A stretch of 20,603 nt of DNA from Eubacteriales Family XIII. Incertae Sedis bacterium (lineage in GTDB: Bacteria > Bacillota > Clostridia > Peptostreptococcales > Anaerovoracaceae): the NCBI GenBank assembly GCA_031272745.1, contig JAISTF010000014.1, forward strand, positions 1-20,603. Direction: 5' to 3'. This document shows, in pieces, positions 13,665-20,603 of the stretch (positions are counted from its first letter, which is position 1; each line of letters opens with the position of its first letter). The notes under the pieces are model-generated. The model searched no databases. It was not told the origin of the DNA and saw nothing but the letters and a program-made list of their open reading frames with translations. Both the position numbers and the translations under genes were made by a program.

Positions 13665-14285
13665 ATGGCGAAACAGGATCGGTACTACGATATTTTTGTG
13701 GAGATGAGCAGCTTTTCGTGCGACGCGGCGGCGTTTCTGCGCGAGACGCTCGACGACTACGACCCGGAAGCGCTCGGCAAGAGCCTCGAGAAGATGCACT
13801 CGATCGAGCACGACGGCGACGTGTCGCGGCATTCGATGACGCGGCTGCTCGCGAAGGAGTTCATCACGCCGATCGAGCGCGAGGACATCATGCAGATGAG
13901 CGAGGCCATCGACACGGTGACGGACAAGATCGAGGACGTGCTGCAGCGGCTGTATATGTACGACATCCGCGAGATCCGCAAGGACGCGGTCGAGATCGCG
14001 GGCGTCATCATCAAGCTGACGTCGGCGATGCGCGACGCGCTCGAGGAATTCCACAATTTCAAGAAGTCCAAGATCATCGCCGACCGCATCATCGAGATCA
14101 ACCGTCTGGAGGAAGTGGGCGACAAGCTGTATTTGGACGCGGTGCGCGGGGTCTTCCTCGACGAGAGCCTGACGCCGAAGCAGGTCACGGCGTGGAACAG
14201 CGTCTTCGGCTACATGGAGGACGTGTGCGACGCCTGCGAGGACGTCGCCGACGTGGTCGAAGGCGTCATCATGAAGAACACTTGA
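13665..14285 (+). CDS. DUF47 family (PhoU-like) protein
   Basis: A 206-residue all-helical soluble protein. The pattern matches DUF47 phosphate-transport regulators: YYDIFVEMSSFSCDAAAFL at the start, the acidic-His block KMHSIEHDGDVSRHSMTRLLAKEFITPIEREDI, the SEAIDTVTDKIEDVL block, and a second helical repeat with RIIEINRLEEVGDKL and EDVCDACEDVADVVE at the end. The conserved EHDGD and EREDI groups bind metal clusters in PhoU relatives. Family members usually sit beside a Pit-type phosphate permease gene and are thought to control it; no such permease is in this window. Here it sits in the trxB operon, 1 nt after that gene, with GGGGAGAAA as its ribosome site. Confidence 0.9.
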   Translation: MAKQDRYYDIFVEMSSFSCDAAAFLRETLDDYDPEALGKSLEKMHSIEHDGDVSRHSMTRLLAKEFITPIEREDIMQMSEAIDTVTDKIEDVLQRLYMYDIREIRKDAVEIAGVIIKLTSAMRDALEEFHNFKKSKIIADRIIEINRLEEVGDKLYLDAVRGVFLDESLTPKQVTAWNSVFGYMEDVCDACEDVADVVEGVIMKNT

Positions 14286-14301
14286 GGGCGGGGCGGGTCT
14301 G

Positions 14302-14949
14302 TTGATCCTTGTCGTCGCATCCACGAACGCGCACAAGATCGCGGAGATTTCCGTGATTGCGGGCGCGTTTGGCTATGAGACGTTGTCGCGCGCGGACGCG
14401 GGCGTGCCGGACTTCGAGGTCGAAGAGGACGGCGCGACGTTTGAGGAAAACTCGCTGCTGAAGGCGCGGGCTATCTACGACTGGTTCGGCGGGACACGCG
14501 CGGTCGTCGCGGACGACAGCGGACTCTCCGTCGATTTTTTGGACGGGGCGCCGGGCGTGTACTCGGCGCGGTTCGCGGGCGTGGACGGGCCGGACGCGGA
14601 CCGTGCGAATAACGAAAAGCTGCTCGGGCTGTTGTCGGATGTGCCGGCGGAGTCGCGCGCGGCGCGGTTTGTCTCGGTCATCACGATGCTCACGCCGGAG
14701 CGGGCGGCGCCGATCGTCTGCCGCGGGGAAGTGCGCGGGCGCGTCGCGTTTGCGTCGGACGGGGAGAACGGCTTCGGCTACGACCCGCTCTTCGTGCCGG
14801 ACGCCTCGGAGGTGGCGCTGCTGCCTTCGCCGGCGGTGCGCGAGGCGTTGGCCGGGCTGACGTTCGGGCGTTTCCCGCCGGAGGAGAAAAACCGCATCAG
14901 CCACCGTTTCCGCGCCCTGGAAAAACTGCGTGAAGAACTCCGCCGCTGA
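14302..14949 (+). CDS. rdgB: XTP/dITP pyrophosphatase (RdgB/HAM1 family)
   Basis: A 215-residue cytoplasmic enzyme that hydrolyses non-canonical purine nucleotides (dITP, XTP) to monophosphates and keeps them out of DNA and RNA. Hallmarks are the N-terminal STNAHKIAEI (substrate-binding T/S-x-N-x-x-K), FEENSLLKARAIYD, the metal and catalytic block VADDSGLSVDFLDGAPGVYSARFAG, and GENGFGYDPLFVP. The C-terminal NRISHRFRALEKL is also typical. The start is the TTG at 14302, which places the conserved ILVVASTN strand at the N-terminus; no ATG fits. It begins 16 nt after the DUF47 stop and its 3' end overlaps the YihY-like gene by 20 nt. The usual C-terminal SHR segment reads ISHRFRA, as expected. 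Confidence 0.92.
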   Translation: MILVVASTNAHKIAEISVIAGAFGYETLSRADAGVPDFEVEEDGATFEENSLLKARAIYDWFGGTRAVVADDSGLSVDFLDGAPGVYSARFAGVDGPDADRANNEKLLGLLSDVPAESRAARFVSVITMLTPERAAPIVCRGEVRGRVAFASDGENGFGYDPLFVPDASEVALLPSPAVREALAGLTFGRFPPEEKNRISHRFRALEKLREELRR

Positions 14950-15883
14950 GATCGCAAAGCTGGTATGGAAGCGCGTCTGCGACCCCTTCTACGCGGGCGG
15001 CGCGGCGGAGGTTTCGTTTTGGTTTCTGCTTTCGGTCGTGCCCTCGTCCGTCCTGCTCGCGCAGCTTCTGCATCTGTTCACGCTCTCCTATGAAGCGATC
15101 CACGACGTGCTGTCGTCGTACCTCGCGGACGAGGCGCTCGCCACGTTGATGCCGCTGCTCGAATACCGCCCGAGCCGGACGGTCACGGTCCTGTTGGTCC
15201 TGCTTGCGCTCTGGGCCGGCAGCCGCGCGATCTTCTCGCTGATGCGCATTTCCAACTACGCGATGATCGGCGGGCTGCCGTACAAAAGCGCGATCACGGG
15301 TTGGCTGCGTGAGCGCGCCCGCGCCATCCTGCTGACGGTCGTCGTGCTCGTGACCTTCATCGTCGCGCTCTACATCCTCGTCTTCGGGGAGCTCATCGCG
15401 CGCACGTCGCTCTCGTACGCCAACGAATACCTCGGCGGCGGCTACACGTTTTCCGAGGTGTGGTTTTTCTGGCGCTGGCCGATCGCCTTCGCGCTCTTCC
15501 TGCTGTTGACCTTCTGCCTCTACTACCTGCTGCCGCTGACGGGCGGCGGGTACGCAGCGCTCGTCACGGACAGCAAGATCGAAACCGTGAAGCGCGTGAC
15601 GCTGGAATGGTTTCGGGGCCGCCGCCGCGCGCTGCGCCGGACGCTGCCGGGCGCGGTCTTCGCGGCCGCCGCCATGCTCATCGTCACCTGGGTCTACGCC
15701 TTCTACATCCGTATGATCGCGCTGCCGAGCTACAACCTGCTCTACGGCGGTTTCTCGTCGGTCGCGGTGCTGCTCATCTGGTTTTTCGTGATGTCGTATC
15801 TGCTCATCACGGGCATCCAGTTCAACGCGGCCGTCGCGGAGTGGAAGGAAGGCGCGGGGGAGACGGAACCTGTGGTAGAATGA
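14930..15883 (+). CDS. YihY/BrkB-family membrane protein
   Basis: A 317-residue integral membrane protein of the YihY (once called BrkB or RNase BN) family, with about six or seven hydrophobic segments. Typical parts are GGAAEVSFWFLLSVVPSSVLL at the start (the family's A-Y-x-x-L-x-L-x-P motif in a variant form), LLALWAGSRAIFSLMRISNYAM, the charged loop LRERARAILLTV, and FCLYYLLPLTGGGY with the C-terminal NLLYGGFSSVAVLLIWFFVMSYLLITGIQFNAAV. The true function is not settled. It starts with GTG 14930, overlapping rdgB by 20 nt, so translation is likely coupled. Its 3' end contains an extended -10 box for the phospho-sugar mutase gene that follows 21 nt later. Confidence 0.88.
   Translation: MKNSAAEIAKLVWKRVCDPFYAGGAAEVSFWFLLSVVPSSVLLAQLLHLFTLSYEAIHDVLSSYLADEALATLMPLLEYRPSRTVTVLLVLLALWAGSRAIFSLMRISNYAMIGGLPYKSAITGWLRERARAILLTVVVLVTFIVALYILVFGELIARTSLSYANEYLGGGYTFSEVWFFWRWPIAFALFLLLTFCLYYLLPLTGGGYAALVTDSKIETVKRVTLEWFRGRRRALRRTLPGAVFAAAAMLIVTWVYAFYIRMIALPSYNLLYGGFSSVAVLLIWFFVMSYLLITGIQFNAAVAEWKEGAGETEPVVE
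15873..15881 (+). promoter_or_regulatory. Extended -10 promoter of the phospho-sugar mutase gene
   Basis: TGGTAGAAT is an extended -10 element inside the last codons of the YihY-like gene, with no clear -35 box. Transcription would start near 15888, giving a very short leader carrying the GGGAGGTGAGG ribosome site. Confidence 0.55.
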
Positions 15884-15904
15884 AGGTCATCGGGAGGTGA
15901 GGAT

Positions 15905-17668
15905 ATGGAAGATTATTTGAAGGAACTGGACCTCTGGCTGGCACAGGAAGACCTCGACGTCTTCGTGCGTCTGGAATTGCAGGAGCTGAAGGAGCGCTAT
16001 CAGGCGGACCCGGGCGACGAGACCGTACGCGCGGAGATCAGCGACCGCTTCTACCGTTTCATGGAGTTCGGCACGGCGGGCATGCGCGGCGTGATGGGCG
16101 CGGGCCCCAACCGCATCAACGTCCATACGATCCGCAAGATTTCGCAGGGCTACGCCGACCATCTGAACGAGGAATACGCGAAGGACGGCCATGTGCCGCG
16201 CGTCGCGATCGCCTACGACAACCGCCACAATTCGGATGCCTTCGCGCTCGAAGCGGCGCGCGTTTTCGCGGCAAACGGCATCGAGGCTTATATCTTCGGG
16301 CGCCTTTCCGCGACGCCGCTGCTGTCGTACGCGGCCCGCGTGCTCGGCACGGACGGGGGCGTCGTCTGCACCGCATCGCACAACAACAAGACGTACAACG
16401 GTTATAAGATTTACGATTCCCACGGCTGCCAGTGCATGCCCGAGGAAGCCGCGAAGGTCGCCGCGAAGATCGACCTCGTCGATTTGTGGACGGGCGTAAA
16501 GATCTGCGAGTCGAGCCCGCTGCTGCGCATGATCGACCCGCAGATGGAAGAGGACTACGTCGCGCGCGTGCTCGAGGAGTCGCGGACGCCGGGCGCACTC
16601 GCGGACATCTCCGTCGTCTACACGCCGCTGCACGGGACGGGCAACGTGCCCGTGCGCTCGCTGCTCGCGCAGGCGGGGATCGGGAAGCTCACGGTCGTGC
16701 CGGAGCAGGAGAAGCCGGATCCCGAGTTCACGACCTGTCCCGAGCCCAATCCCGAGAAGCGGGCGGCGCTCGAACTCGGGCTGAAACTCTGCGAAAAACT
16801 CGCGGCCGAGGGCGATCCGCCGGACCTGCTCATCGGCACGGACCCGGACGCGGACCGGCTCGGCGTCGCGGTGCGGCACGGGGGGCAGTACGTACAGCTC
16901 TCCGGCAACCAGGTCGGCTTCCTGATCTTCGACTACATCCTCACCTGCCACGCGCGCGACGGCAGCATGCCCGAGCGCCCCGTCTTCATCACGACGATCG
17001 TCTCGACGCCTTTGACGGGCGAGATGGCGAAGAAGCACGGGGTCGAGACGCGCAAGGTGCTGACGGGTTTCAAGAACATCGGCGATCAGATGAACGCGCT
17101 CGAAGCGGACGGCGAGGTGGGGCGGTACGTCTTCGGGTTCGAGGAGAGTTGCGGCTATCTGTCGGGCACCTACGCGCGCGACAAAGACGCGCAAAACGCG
17201 GCGCTGCTGCTGCTCGAAGCGGCGGGTGTGCTGAAGGCCGCGGGCAAGACGCTTTTGGATCGCGCGGAGGAACTCTACGCGGAGTACGGGTATTTCATCG
17301 ACGGGCTCGACGAATTCGTGCGCCCCGGCGAGTCGGGGATGCACGAGATTCAGGCGATCATGGCGAAGCTGCGCGAGCCTGCGGCGCTGACCGCGTTCTC
17401 GGCGGTCGTCACAGTGTCGGCCGATTACCGCAGCGGCACGCGCACGGCGTACAAGCTCGGCGGCCGCGCGGAGACGTCTGCGATCGAAGGCGTGCCGTCT
17501 TCGGACGTCGTCGAATTTGACCTCGCGGACGGCTGCAAAATCCTCGCGCGCCCTTCGGGCACCGAGCCGAAATGCAAGATCTACTACACGGGCGTCGGCC
17601 CGACGGAAGACGCGGCCCGCAAGGCCATCGACCGCATGAAGGAGGAAGTGGCCCGGCTCGTCGGGTGA
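15905..17668 (+). CDS. Phospho-sugar mutase (phosphoglucomutase/phosphomannomutase family)
   Basis: A 587-residue cytoplasmic enzyme that shifts phosphate between C1 and C6 of a hexose (glucose or mannose phosphate), linking glycolysis to sugar nucleotides for envelope polymers. All four active-site parts are present: FGTAGMRG near residue 57, the phosphoserine loop TASHN with Ser158, the Mg-binding DPDADR at 313-318, the sugar-specificity loop GFEESCGYL, and the phosphate-binding RPSGTEP at 549-555. GFEES is shared by enzymes that accept glucose and mannose, as in the PgcA type of Bacillota, and the length fits that group. GGGAGGTGAGG precedes ATG 15905. A radical SAM gene follows after 19 nt and may be in the same transcript. 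Confidence 0.92.
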   Translation: MEDYLKELDLWLAQEDLDVFVRLELQELKERYQADPGDETVRAEISDRFYRFMEFGTAGMRGVMGAGPNRINVHTIRKISQGYADHLNEEYAKDGHVPRVAIAYDNRHNSDAFALEAARVFAANGIEAYIFGRLSATPLLSYAARVLGTDGGVVCTASHNNKTYNGYKIYDSHGCQCMPEEAAKVAAKIDLVDLWTGVKICESSPLLRMIDPQMEEDYVARVLEESRTPGALADISVVYTPLHGTGNVPVRSLLAQAGIGKLTVVPEQEKPDPEFTTCPEPNPEKRAALELGLKLCEKLAAEGDPPDLLIGTDPDADRLGVAVRHGGQYVQLSGNQVGFLIFDYILTCHARDGSMPERPVFITTIVSTPLTGEMAKKHGVETRKVLTGFKNIGDQMNALEADGEVGRYVFGFEESCGYLSGTYARDKDAQNAALLLLEAAGVLKAAGKTLLDRAEELYAEYGYFIDGLDEFVRPGESGMHEIQAIMAKLREPAALTAFSAVVTVSADYRSGTRTAYKLGGRAETSAIEGVPSSDVVEFDLADGCKILARPSGTEPKCKIYYTGVGPTEDAARKAIDRMKEEVARLVG

Positions 17669-17687
17669 GGAAAGGCAGTACATCCCA

Positions 17688-19115
17688 ATGAAAAGGAATT
17701 TGTTCAAAGGCATCGTGCCGGTCCGTGGACGGATTGAGTACAATTTCATTTATGTGGATCTCACGCGGCAGTGCAACGCGCGCTGCGTGTTTTGTTTCAA
17801 CGACTGGGACTATATCGAGGGCACCGCGAACATCAGCCGAGAGCGGTTCGAAAAGGCATCAGCCTTGATCGGATTGGCGAAAGACTGCCGCTTCTATCTC
17901 TCCTGTTTGTTCGAGCCGACGCTTCATCCCGATTTCACGGAGCTACTGCGGTCGATACCGCAAGACCTGCGCGGCAAGGTGCAGTTCACGACGAATCTTG
18001 CGCGAAAAATGGACGACGGGGATCTCCGGTTTCTCGCGGATGCGGGCTTCGGAGCGGTCAACATTTCGGTCGAAACCTTTGACGAGGCTGCCTACGGCCG
18101 TCTTTTCGGCATCAAGAACACGGCCTTTTTTACCAATATCGAGAAGCTGTCCGCCTACGCGAAGGCCTCTGGGAGCGCTGCGCGGTTTCGCTTCATCACC
18201 ATGATGGTCAAAGACAACCGCGAGGAGTATGATTCTATTTACGGCAAACTCGAGACGCTGTTCCCCGGCTGTACGCACGAATATCGTACGCCGTGGTTCT
18301 TCGTCAAGGAGGGCAATGTCGTCATTGACGAATCCCTGCTGCTGACGGACGCCGAGTTTGAAACCGCTTCACAAAGCCTGCGCCGCTTGAAGCGCACGGA
18401 AGTCTTCCTCGAGGATCCTCTGACCGTCGAGCGCCATCGGGCGATCCTCGGAAATACCCCGCTGGAAGTTCTCTACGACATCCAGAAGAAGGGCGTGCTG
18501 CCGGACTGCTCCGTCCGCATATCCGCCGACGGCAAGGGCATCGTCCATCTGCATGGCGATCCGGAGCCGTTCGACCTTGACGAGATCGATGCCCCTGAAG
18601 CTTGGTTTTCCGACCGCCTTGCGGCGGCGAAGCGCGAAAGCGCCGCGGCGCCTCTTCGTTTGGACGTTCCTTTCGCGCCGCTGAAGGCGAAGCGTGGCAT
18701 GATTTCCGTTCGCGGACGGGAGATATGCGCGCTCACGGCTGCAGAACTGTTCCCGGAACGGCATCTGTATGTGCGCGGTGTCCTGCTCCAGCCTGTTTCG
18801 CACGGCCTCTTCGTGGCGCCGGACGGAGAATCCGATCCGCGAAGTGGCGATCTGATGGCTCTGGCGTCGCGCCCGGATGTCGCGTATGCGTTGTCGGTGA
18901 AATCGCAGGAACCTTCGTCTCGGCTGGAGCGCGTGGCGGCGCGTTTTGGGTACGCCGTTGCGCATTTCAAAACGCTCGCGGCGTTGCCGTCGAGGGAAGA
19001 CGGCCGGGACATAGCCCCGGAGGATCTGGGCGGCGATGCCCTCGTGTTCCGCTTCGGACAGGAAAACGATTGCTCCGTCCACTCGTTCCGATTGCGGCAT
19101 TCACAAGGTTTGTGA
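17688..19115 (+). CDS. Radical SAM protein with unrecognised C-terminal region
   Basis: A 475-residue protein. Residues 22-36 read YVDLTRQCNARCVFC, the CX3CX2C motif (Cys29, Cys33, Cys36) that binds the SAM-cleaving [4Fe-4S] cluster. The TIM-barrel continues with LSCLFEPTLHPDF (glycine-poor version of the GGEPLL region), VQFTTNLARKM, FGAVNISVETFDEAAYGRLFG and FRFITMMVKDNREEYD, ending near residue 240. Residues 260-475 hold no SPASM-type Cys cluster: only lone Cys in PDCSVRIS, EICALT and NDCSVHS. This C-terminal half is not a domain I know. The reaction is therefore unknown. It starts 19 nt after the mutase gene, with AGGAAAGG 12 nt before the ATG, longer than ideal. Codon choice is less GC-biased than the neighbours, hinting at transfer. 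Possible substrates are a peptide or a sugar-linked product, but nothing in the sequence decides this. Confidence 0.82.
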   Translation: MKRNLFKGIVPVRGRIEYNFIYVDLTRQCNARCVFCFNDWDYIEGTANISRERFEKASALIGLAKDCRFYLSCLFEPTLHPDFTELLRSIPQDLRGKVQFTTNLARKMDDGDLRFLADAGFGAVNISVETFDEAAYGRLFGIKNTAFFTNIEKLSAYAKASGSAARFRFITMMVKDNREEYDSIYGKLETLFPGCTHEYRTPWFFVKEGNVVIDESLLLTDAEFETASQSLRRLKRTEVFLEDPLTVERHRAILGNTPLEVLYDIQKKGVLPDCSVRISADGKGIVHLHGDPEPFDLDEIDAPEAWFSDRLAAAKRESAAAPLRLDVPFAPLKAKRGMISVRGREICALTAAELFPERHLYVRGVLLQPVSHGLFVAPDGESDPRSGDLMALASRPDVAYALSVKSQEPSSRLERVAARFGYAVAHFKTLAALPSREDGRDIAPEDLGGDALVFRFGQENDCSVHSFRLRHSQGL

Positions 19116-19121
19116 TAGAAT
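19092..19121 (+). promoter_or_regulatory. Promoter of the InlB-repeat secreted protein gene
   Basis: TTGCGG (19092-19097) and an extended -10 TGATAGAAT (19113-19121) are 18 bp apart, at the end of the radical SAM gene. The leader of about 70 nt is A+T-rich, has a short inverted repeat CGATA-CGT-TATCG and an 8-T run (19172-19179), then the ribosome site. Confidence 0.6.
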
Positions 19122-19196
19122 AACGGCATCGTTGATATCATTGCCACAAAAACGATACGTTATCGGATGAGTTTTTTTTGAAAGGGGTAGGGACAG

Positions 19197-20474
19197 ATGA
19201 AATCGAGAAGCAGGAAAGCATCGGGAAAGCTGCGCGGGCTTGCGTGGCTGATCAGCGCAGCCATGGCGCTCACGACGTTGTTCGGGGCGGGGTCGGCGGC
19301 CTTTGCAACGGAAGGGGCGGATCCGAACACGCCGCCGGCGATGGCGACGATCACGCTCGACGGCAACGGCGGCACGTTCGAAGGCGTGGATGCGGACGGC
19401 GACGGCGCGGCGGACGCGCGGACGACGGTCGAGGCCGAGGTCGGCGTTTGGTATGACGTGAGCAAGGCGCCCAAGCCGGTGCGCACCGGGTTTTCTTTTG
19501 TCGGCTGGGGACTGACGTCCACTGCCAAAGAGAGCAAAGCGATTGAAGAGATTGGCCCTGTGCTGGCGGAAGGGCATATCCTCTACGCCATCTGGACGGA
19601 GGCGCAGTACAAGATCACCTTCAACGGAAACAAGGGGAAGGCGCAGCAGTTCAAGACGCTTTCGCTGAAGTCGGGCAGCGTGTACGGGACGCTGCCGACG
19701 GGCGTGCGGAAAGGCTACAAATTCCTCGGATGGTATACGAAGAAGAGCGGCGGCAAGAAGGTCTACACGACGACGAAATTCAAGGGCAAGGCGAACCAGA
19801 CGCTCTACGCGCATTGGAAGAAGCAGAGCGGCGGCATGCCGGATCTCGCTGTCGAGACCACGCTCGCGATGACGGGCTCCGGGTCGGGATACCACGCGAA
19901 GATCGTGATCGGCACGGCCTCGAGCGCGATTTCGTTCGGGTTTTTCTATGATGAAGGATCCGGGCGTCCGGCTGCGGGCTCTCAGGAGATTTTCTTCGAG
20001 AGCGTCTACAACGGCGGCGCGAATTTCACGGTGAACGGCTACGGCACGGTTTCGCCCGGCAGCAAGCACCGCATCCGGCTGGAGATCTACAACAGCAGCA
20101 AAACGGCGAAGGGCTATGTCGACGGGAAGTACGTCGGATCCGCGCCGACCAACAAAATGGGCGGCGGTGGTTACATCGACTTGCTTGCGCTGTCGAAATA
20201 CAGCGGAGAATCGGTGAACGCGACATTCGCGGACACGACCGTGTACGGGCCGAAATTCGGCTTTGGCGGTTTCACGGGCGGGGAGAGCCATTTCGGATCC
20301 TGGACGGCCAAGAAGACGACGAAGAAGACGTCGAAGAAGAACGACGGGACGTATTCGTATTTCGGATACGGAGAAACCTGGAAGCTGTCCGGCACGGCGT
20401 CGATGGGCGGCGGCAACTGGGGCGATTTGGAGTATCAGAACGTCGGCGTACGGAAGAGAATGCCCATATGGTAA
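19197..20474 (+). CDS. Secreted protein with two InlB-type repeats and a C-terminal beta-rich domain
   Basis: A 425-residue exported protein. The basic start and hydrophobic core (LAWLISAAMALTTLFGAG) end in a signal peptidase site after AFA, about residue 37. Two InlB B-repeats (Flg_new/Listeria-Bacteroides type) follow: about 50-135 (ITLDGNGGTFEG to GFSFVGWG to LYAIWTE) and about 137-213 (ITFNGNKGKAQQF to GYKFLGWYTKKSGGKKVYTTT to LYAHWKK). Residues about 220-340 form a beta-rich domain with a HRIRLEIYNSSKTAKGYVDGKYVGS core, which resembles concanavalin/LamG-like folds. A Gly-rich segment and KKTTKKTSKKN linker precede the last 40 residues. No LPXTG, SLH or CW-binding repeat is visible, so it may be released or bound non-covalently. 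ATG 19197 follows GGGGTAGGGA. The stop codon overlaps the next gene's -10 box. Likely role is adhesion or surface display; the ligand is unknown. Confidence 0.82.
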   Translation: MKSRSRKASGKLRGLAWLISAAMALTTLFGAGSAAFATEGADPNTPPAMATITLDGNGGTFEGVDADGDGAADARTTVEAEVGVWYDVSKAPKPVRTGFSFVGWGLTSTAKESKAIEEIGPVLAEGHILYAIWTEAQYKITFNGNKGKAQQFKTLSLKSGSVYGTLPTGVRKGYKFLGWYTKKSGGKKVYTTTKFKGKANQTLYAHWKKQSGGMPDLAVETTLAMTGSGSGYHAKIVIGTASSAISFGFFYDEGSGRPAAGSQEIFFESVYNGGANFTVNGYGTVSPGSKHRIRLEIYNSSKTAKGYVDGKYVGSAPTNKMGGGGYIDLLALSKYSGESVNATFADTTVYGPKFGFGGFTGGESHFGSWTAKKTTKKTSKKNDGTYSYFGYGETWKLSGTASMGGGNWGDLEYQNVGVRKRMPIW

Positions 20475-20477
20475 AAT
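20469..20477 (+). promoter_or_regulatory. Extended -10 promoter of apgM, leaderless arrangement
   Basis: TGGTAAAAT overlaps the stop codon (TAA, 20472-20474) of the previous gene and ends 7 nt before the ATG at 20485. No ribosome site fits, so a leaderless transcript is predicted. Confidence 0.6.
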
Positions 20478-20495
20478 ACTTCGCATGAAGTATTT
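20474..20495. promoter_or_regulatory. Perfect inverted repeat over the apgM start codon
   Basis: AAATACTTC (20474-20482) and GAAGTATTT (20487-20495) are exact reverse complements with a 4-bp gap that includes the first bases of the ATG. The left arm overlaps the -10 box and lies before the predicted transcription start, which points to a DNA site rather than an mRNA hairpin. Confidence 0.5.
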
Positions 20496-20603
20496 GATTC
20501 TGGTACCCGACGGGGCCGCGGATGTGACGGTCCCCGGAGAGGCGACGCCTCTCGAAGCGGCGGCGACGCCGACGATGGATTTGCTGGCGCGGCGCGGCCG
20601 CGT
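20485..20603 (+). CDS. apgM: Cofactor-independent phosphoglycerate mutase (ApgM type), partial
   Basis: The first 39 codons of a protein that continues past the window. MKYLILVPDGAADVTVPGEATPLEAAATPTMDLLARRGR matches the N-terminus of the archaeal-type 2,3-bisphosphoglycerate-independent phosphoglycerate mutase: the strand YLILVPDGAAD carries the metal-binding Asp and Gly of the alkaline phosphatase superfamily, and ATPTMD is conserved just after. The enzyme interconverts 3- and 2-phosphoglycerate in glycolysis. A homoserine kinase-like ThrH/phosphonate-type relative is possible, but the opening motif favours ApgM. The start is fixed by this strand and by the -10 box 7 nt upstream. Confidence 0.85.
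   Translation, partial: MKYLILVPDGAADVTVPGEATPLEAAATPTMDLLARRGR

Noticed and set aside
15887..17749. 620-codon open frame on the - strand over the phospho-sugar mutase
   Set aside because: Arg-rich mirror sequence; all mutase active-site motifs are on the + strand.
19153..19179. Intrinsic terminator (CGATA-CGT-TATCG then eight T) after the radical SAM gene
   Set aside because: The stem is only 5 bp, A+T-rich and separated from the T-run by six bases, and it lies downstream of the next gene's promoter.
19101..20486. 461-codon open frame on the - strand over the InlB-repeat gene
   Set aside because: No motif or signal sequence; the + strand shows a signal peptide and two InlB repeats.

Overview
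This window looks like chromosome of a GC-rich, Gram-positive-type anaerobe, most likely a member of the Bacillota (Clostridia-like). The evidence is a GH25 lysozyme with cell-wall-binding repeats, a lipoprotein solute receptor, strong GGAGG-type ribosome sites, a DUF4474 remnant and InlB-type repeats. I cannot name the genus, and a Coriobacteriia-like actinobacterium is a weaker alternative. Nearly all genes lie on the + strand. No tRNA, rRNA, CRISPR array, transposase or origin was seen.

Region 1 (1-2200): the 5' end of a GIY-YIG endonuclease gene (- strand) is divergent from a GH25 lysozyme gene, and both have an extended -10 box only 6-7 nt before the start codon. Next come a truncated, frameshifted AbiEii-type toxin remnant and an intergenic stretch rich in hairpins. 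Region 2 (2198-7230): a complete branched-chain amino acid type ABC importer operon (receptor, two permeases, two ATPases), with a strong promoter, hairpins in the leader and after the receptor gene, and a terminator-like hairpin at the end.

Region 3 (about 7230-11290): a visibly A+T-richer accessory island. It holds a DUF4474 fragment, an ankyrin-repeat lipoprotein, a multi-pass membrane protein with mosaic composition, a chimeric or truncated secreted protein, and a small membrane-anchored protein. The mix of whole and broken envelope genes suggests a recombination-prone accessory locus; its function is not known.

Region 4 (11414-19115): a compact housekeeping run of Fsr-like MFS exporter, thioredoxin reductase-like flavoprotein, DUF47/PhoU-like protein, XTP/dITP pyrophosphatase and YihY/BrkB membrane protein. 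It continues into a phospho-sugar mutase and a radical SAM protein with an unrecognised C-terminal region. Region 5 (19116-20603): a secreted protein with two InlB-type repeats, then the start of apgM (cofactor-independent phosphoglycerate mutase).

The most unusual signal is at the promoters. Several genes have TGN-TANAAT-like -10 boxes placed 6-8 nt before the ATG, which predicts leaderless transcripts. At two of them (the MFS gene and apgM) a perfect inverted repeat spans the -10 box and the first codons, so repressor-type DNA sites may be built into the start of the gene.
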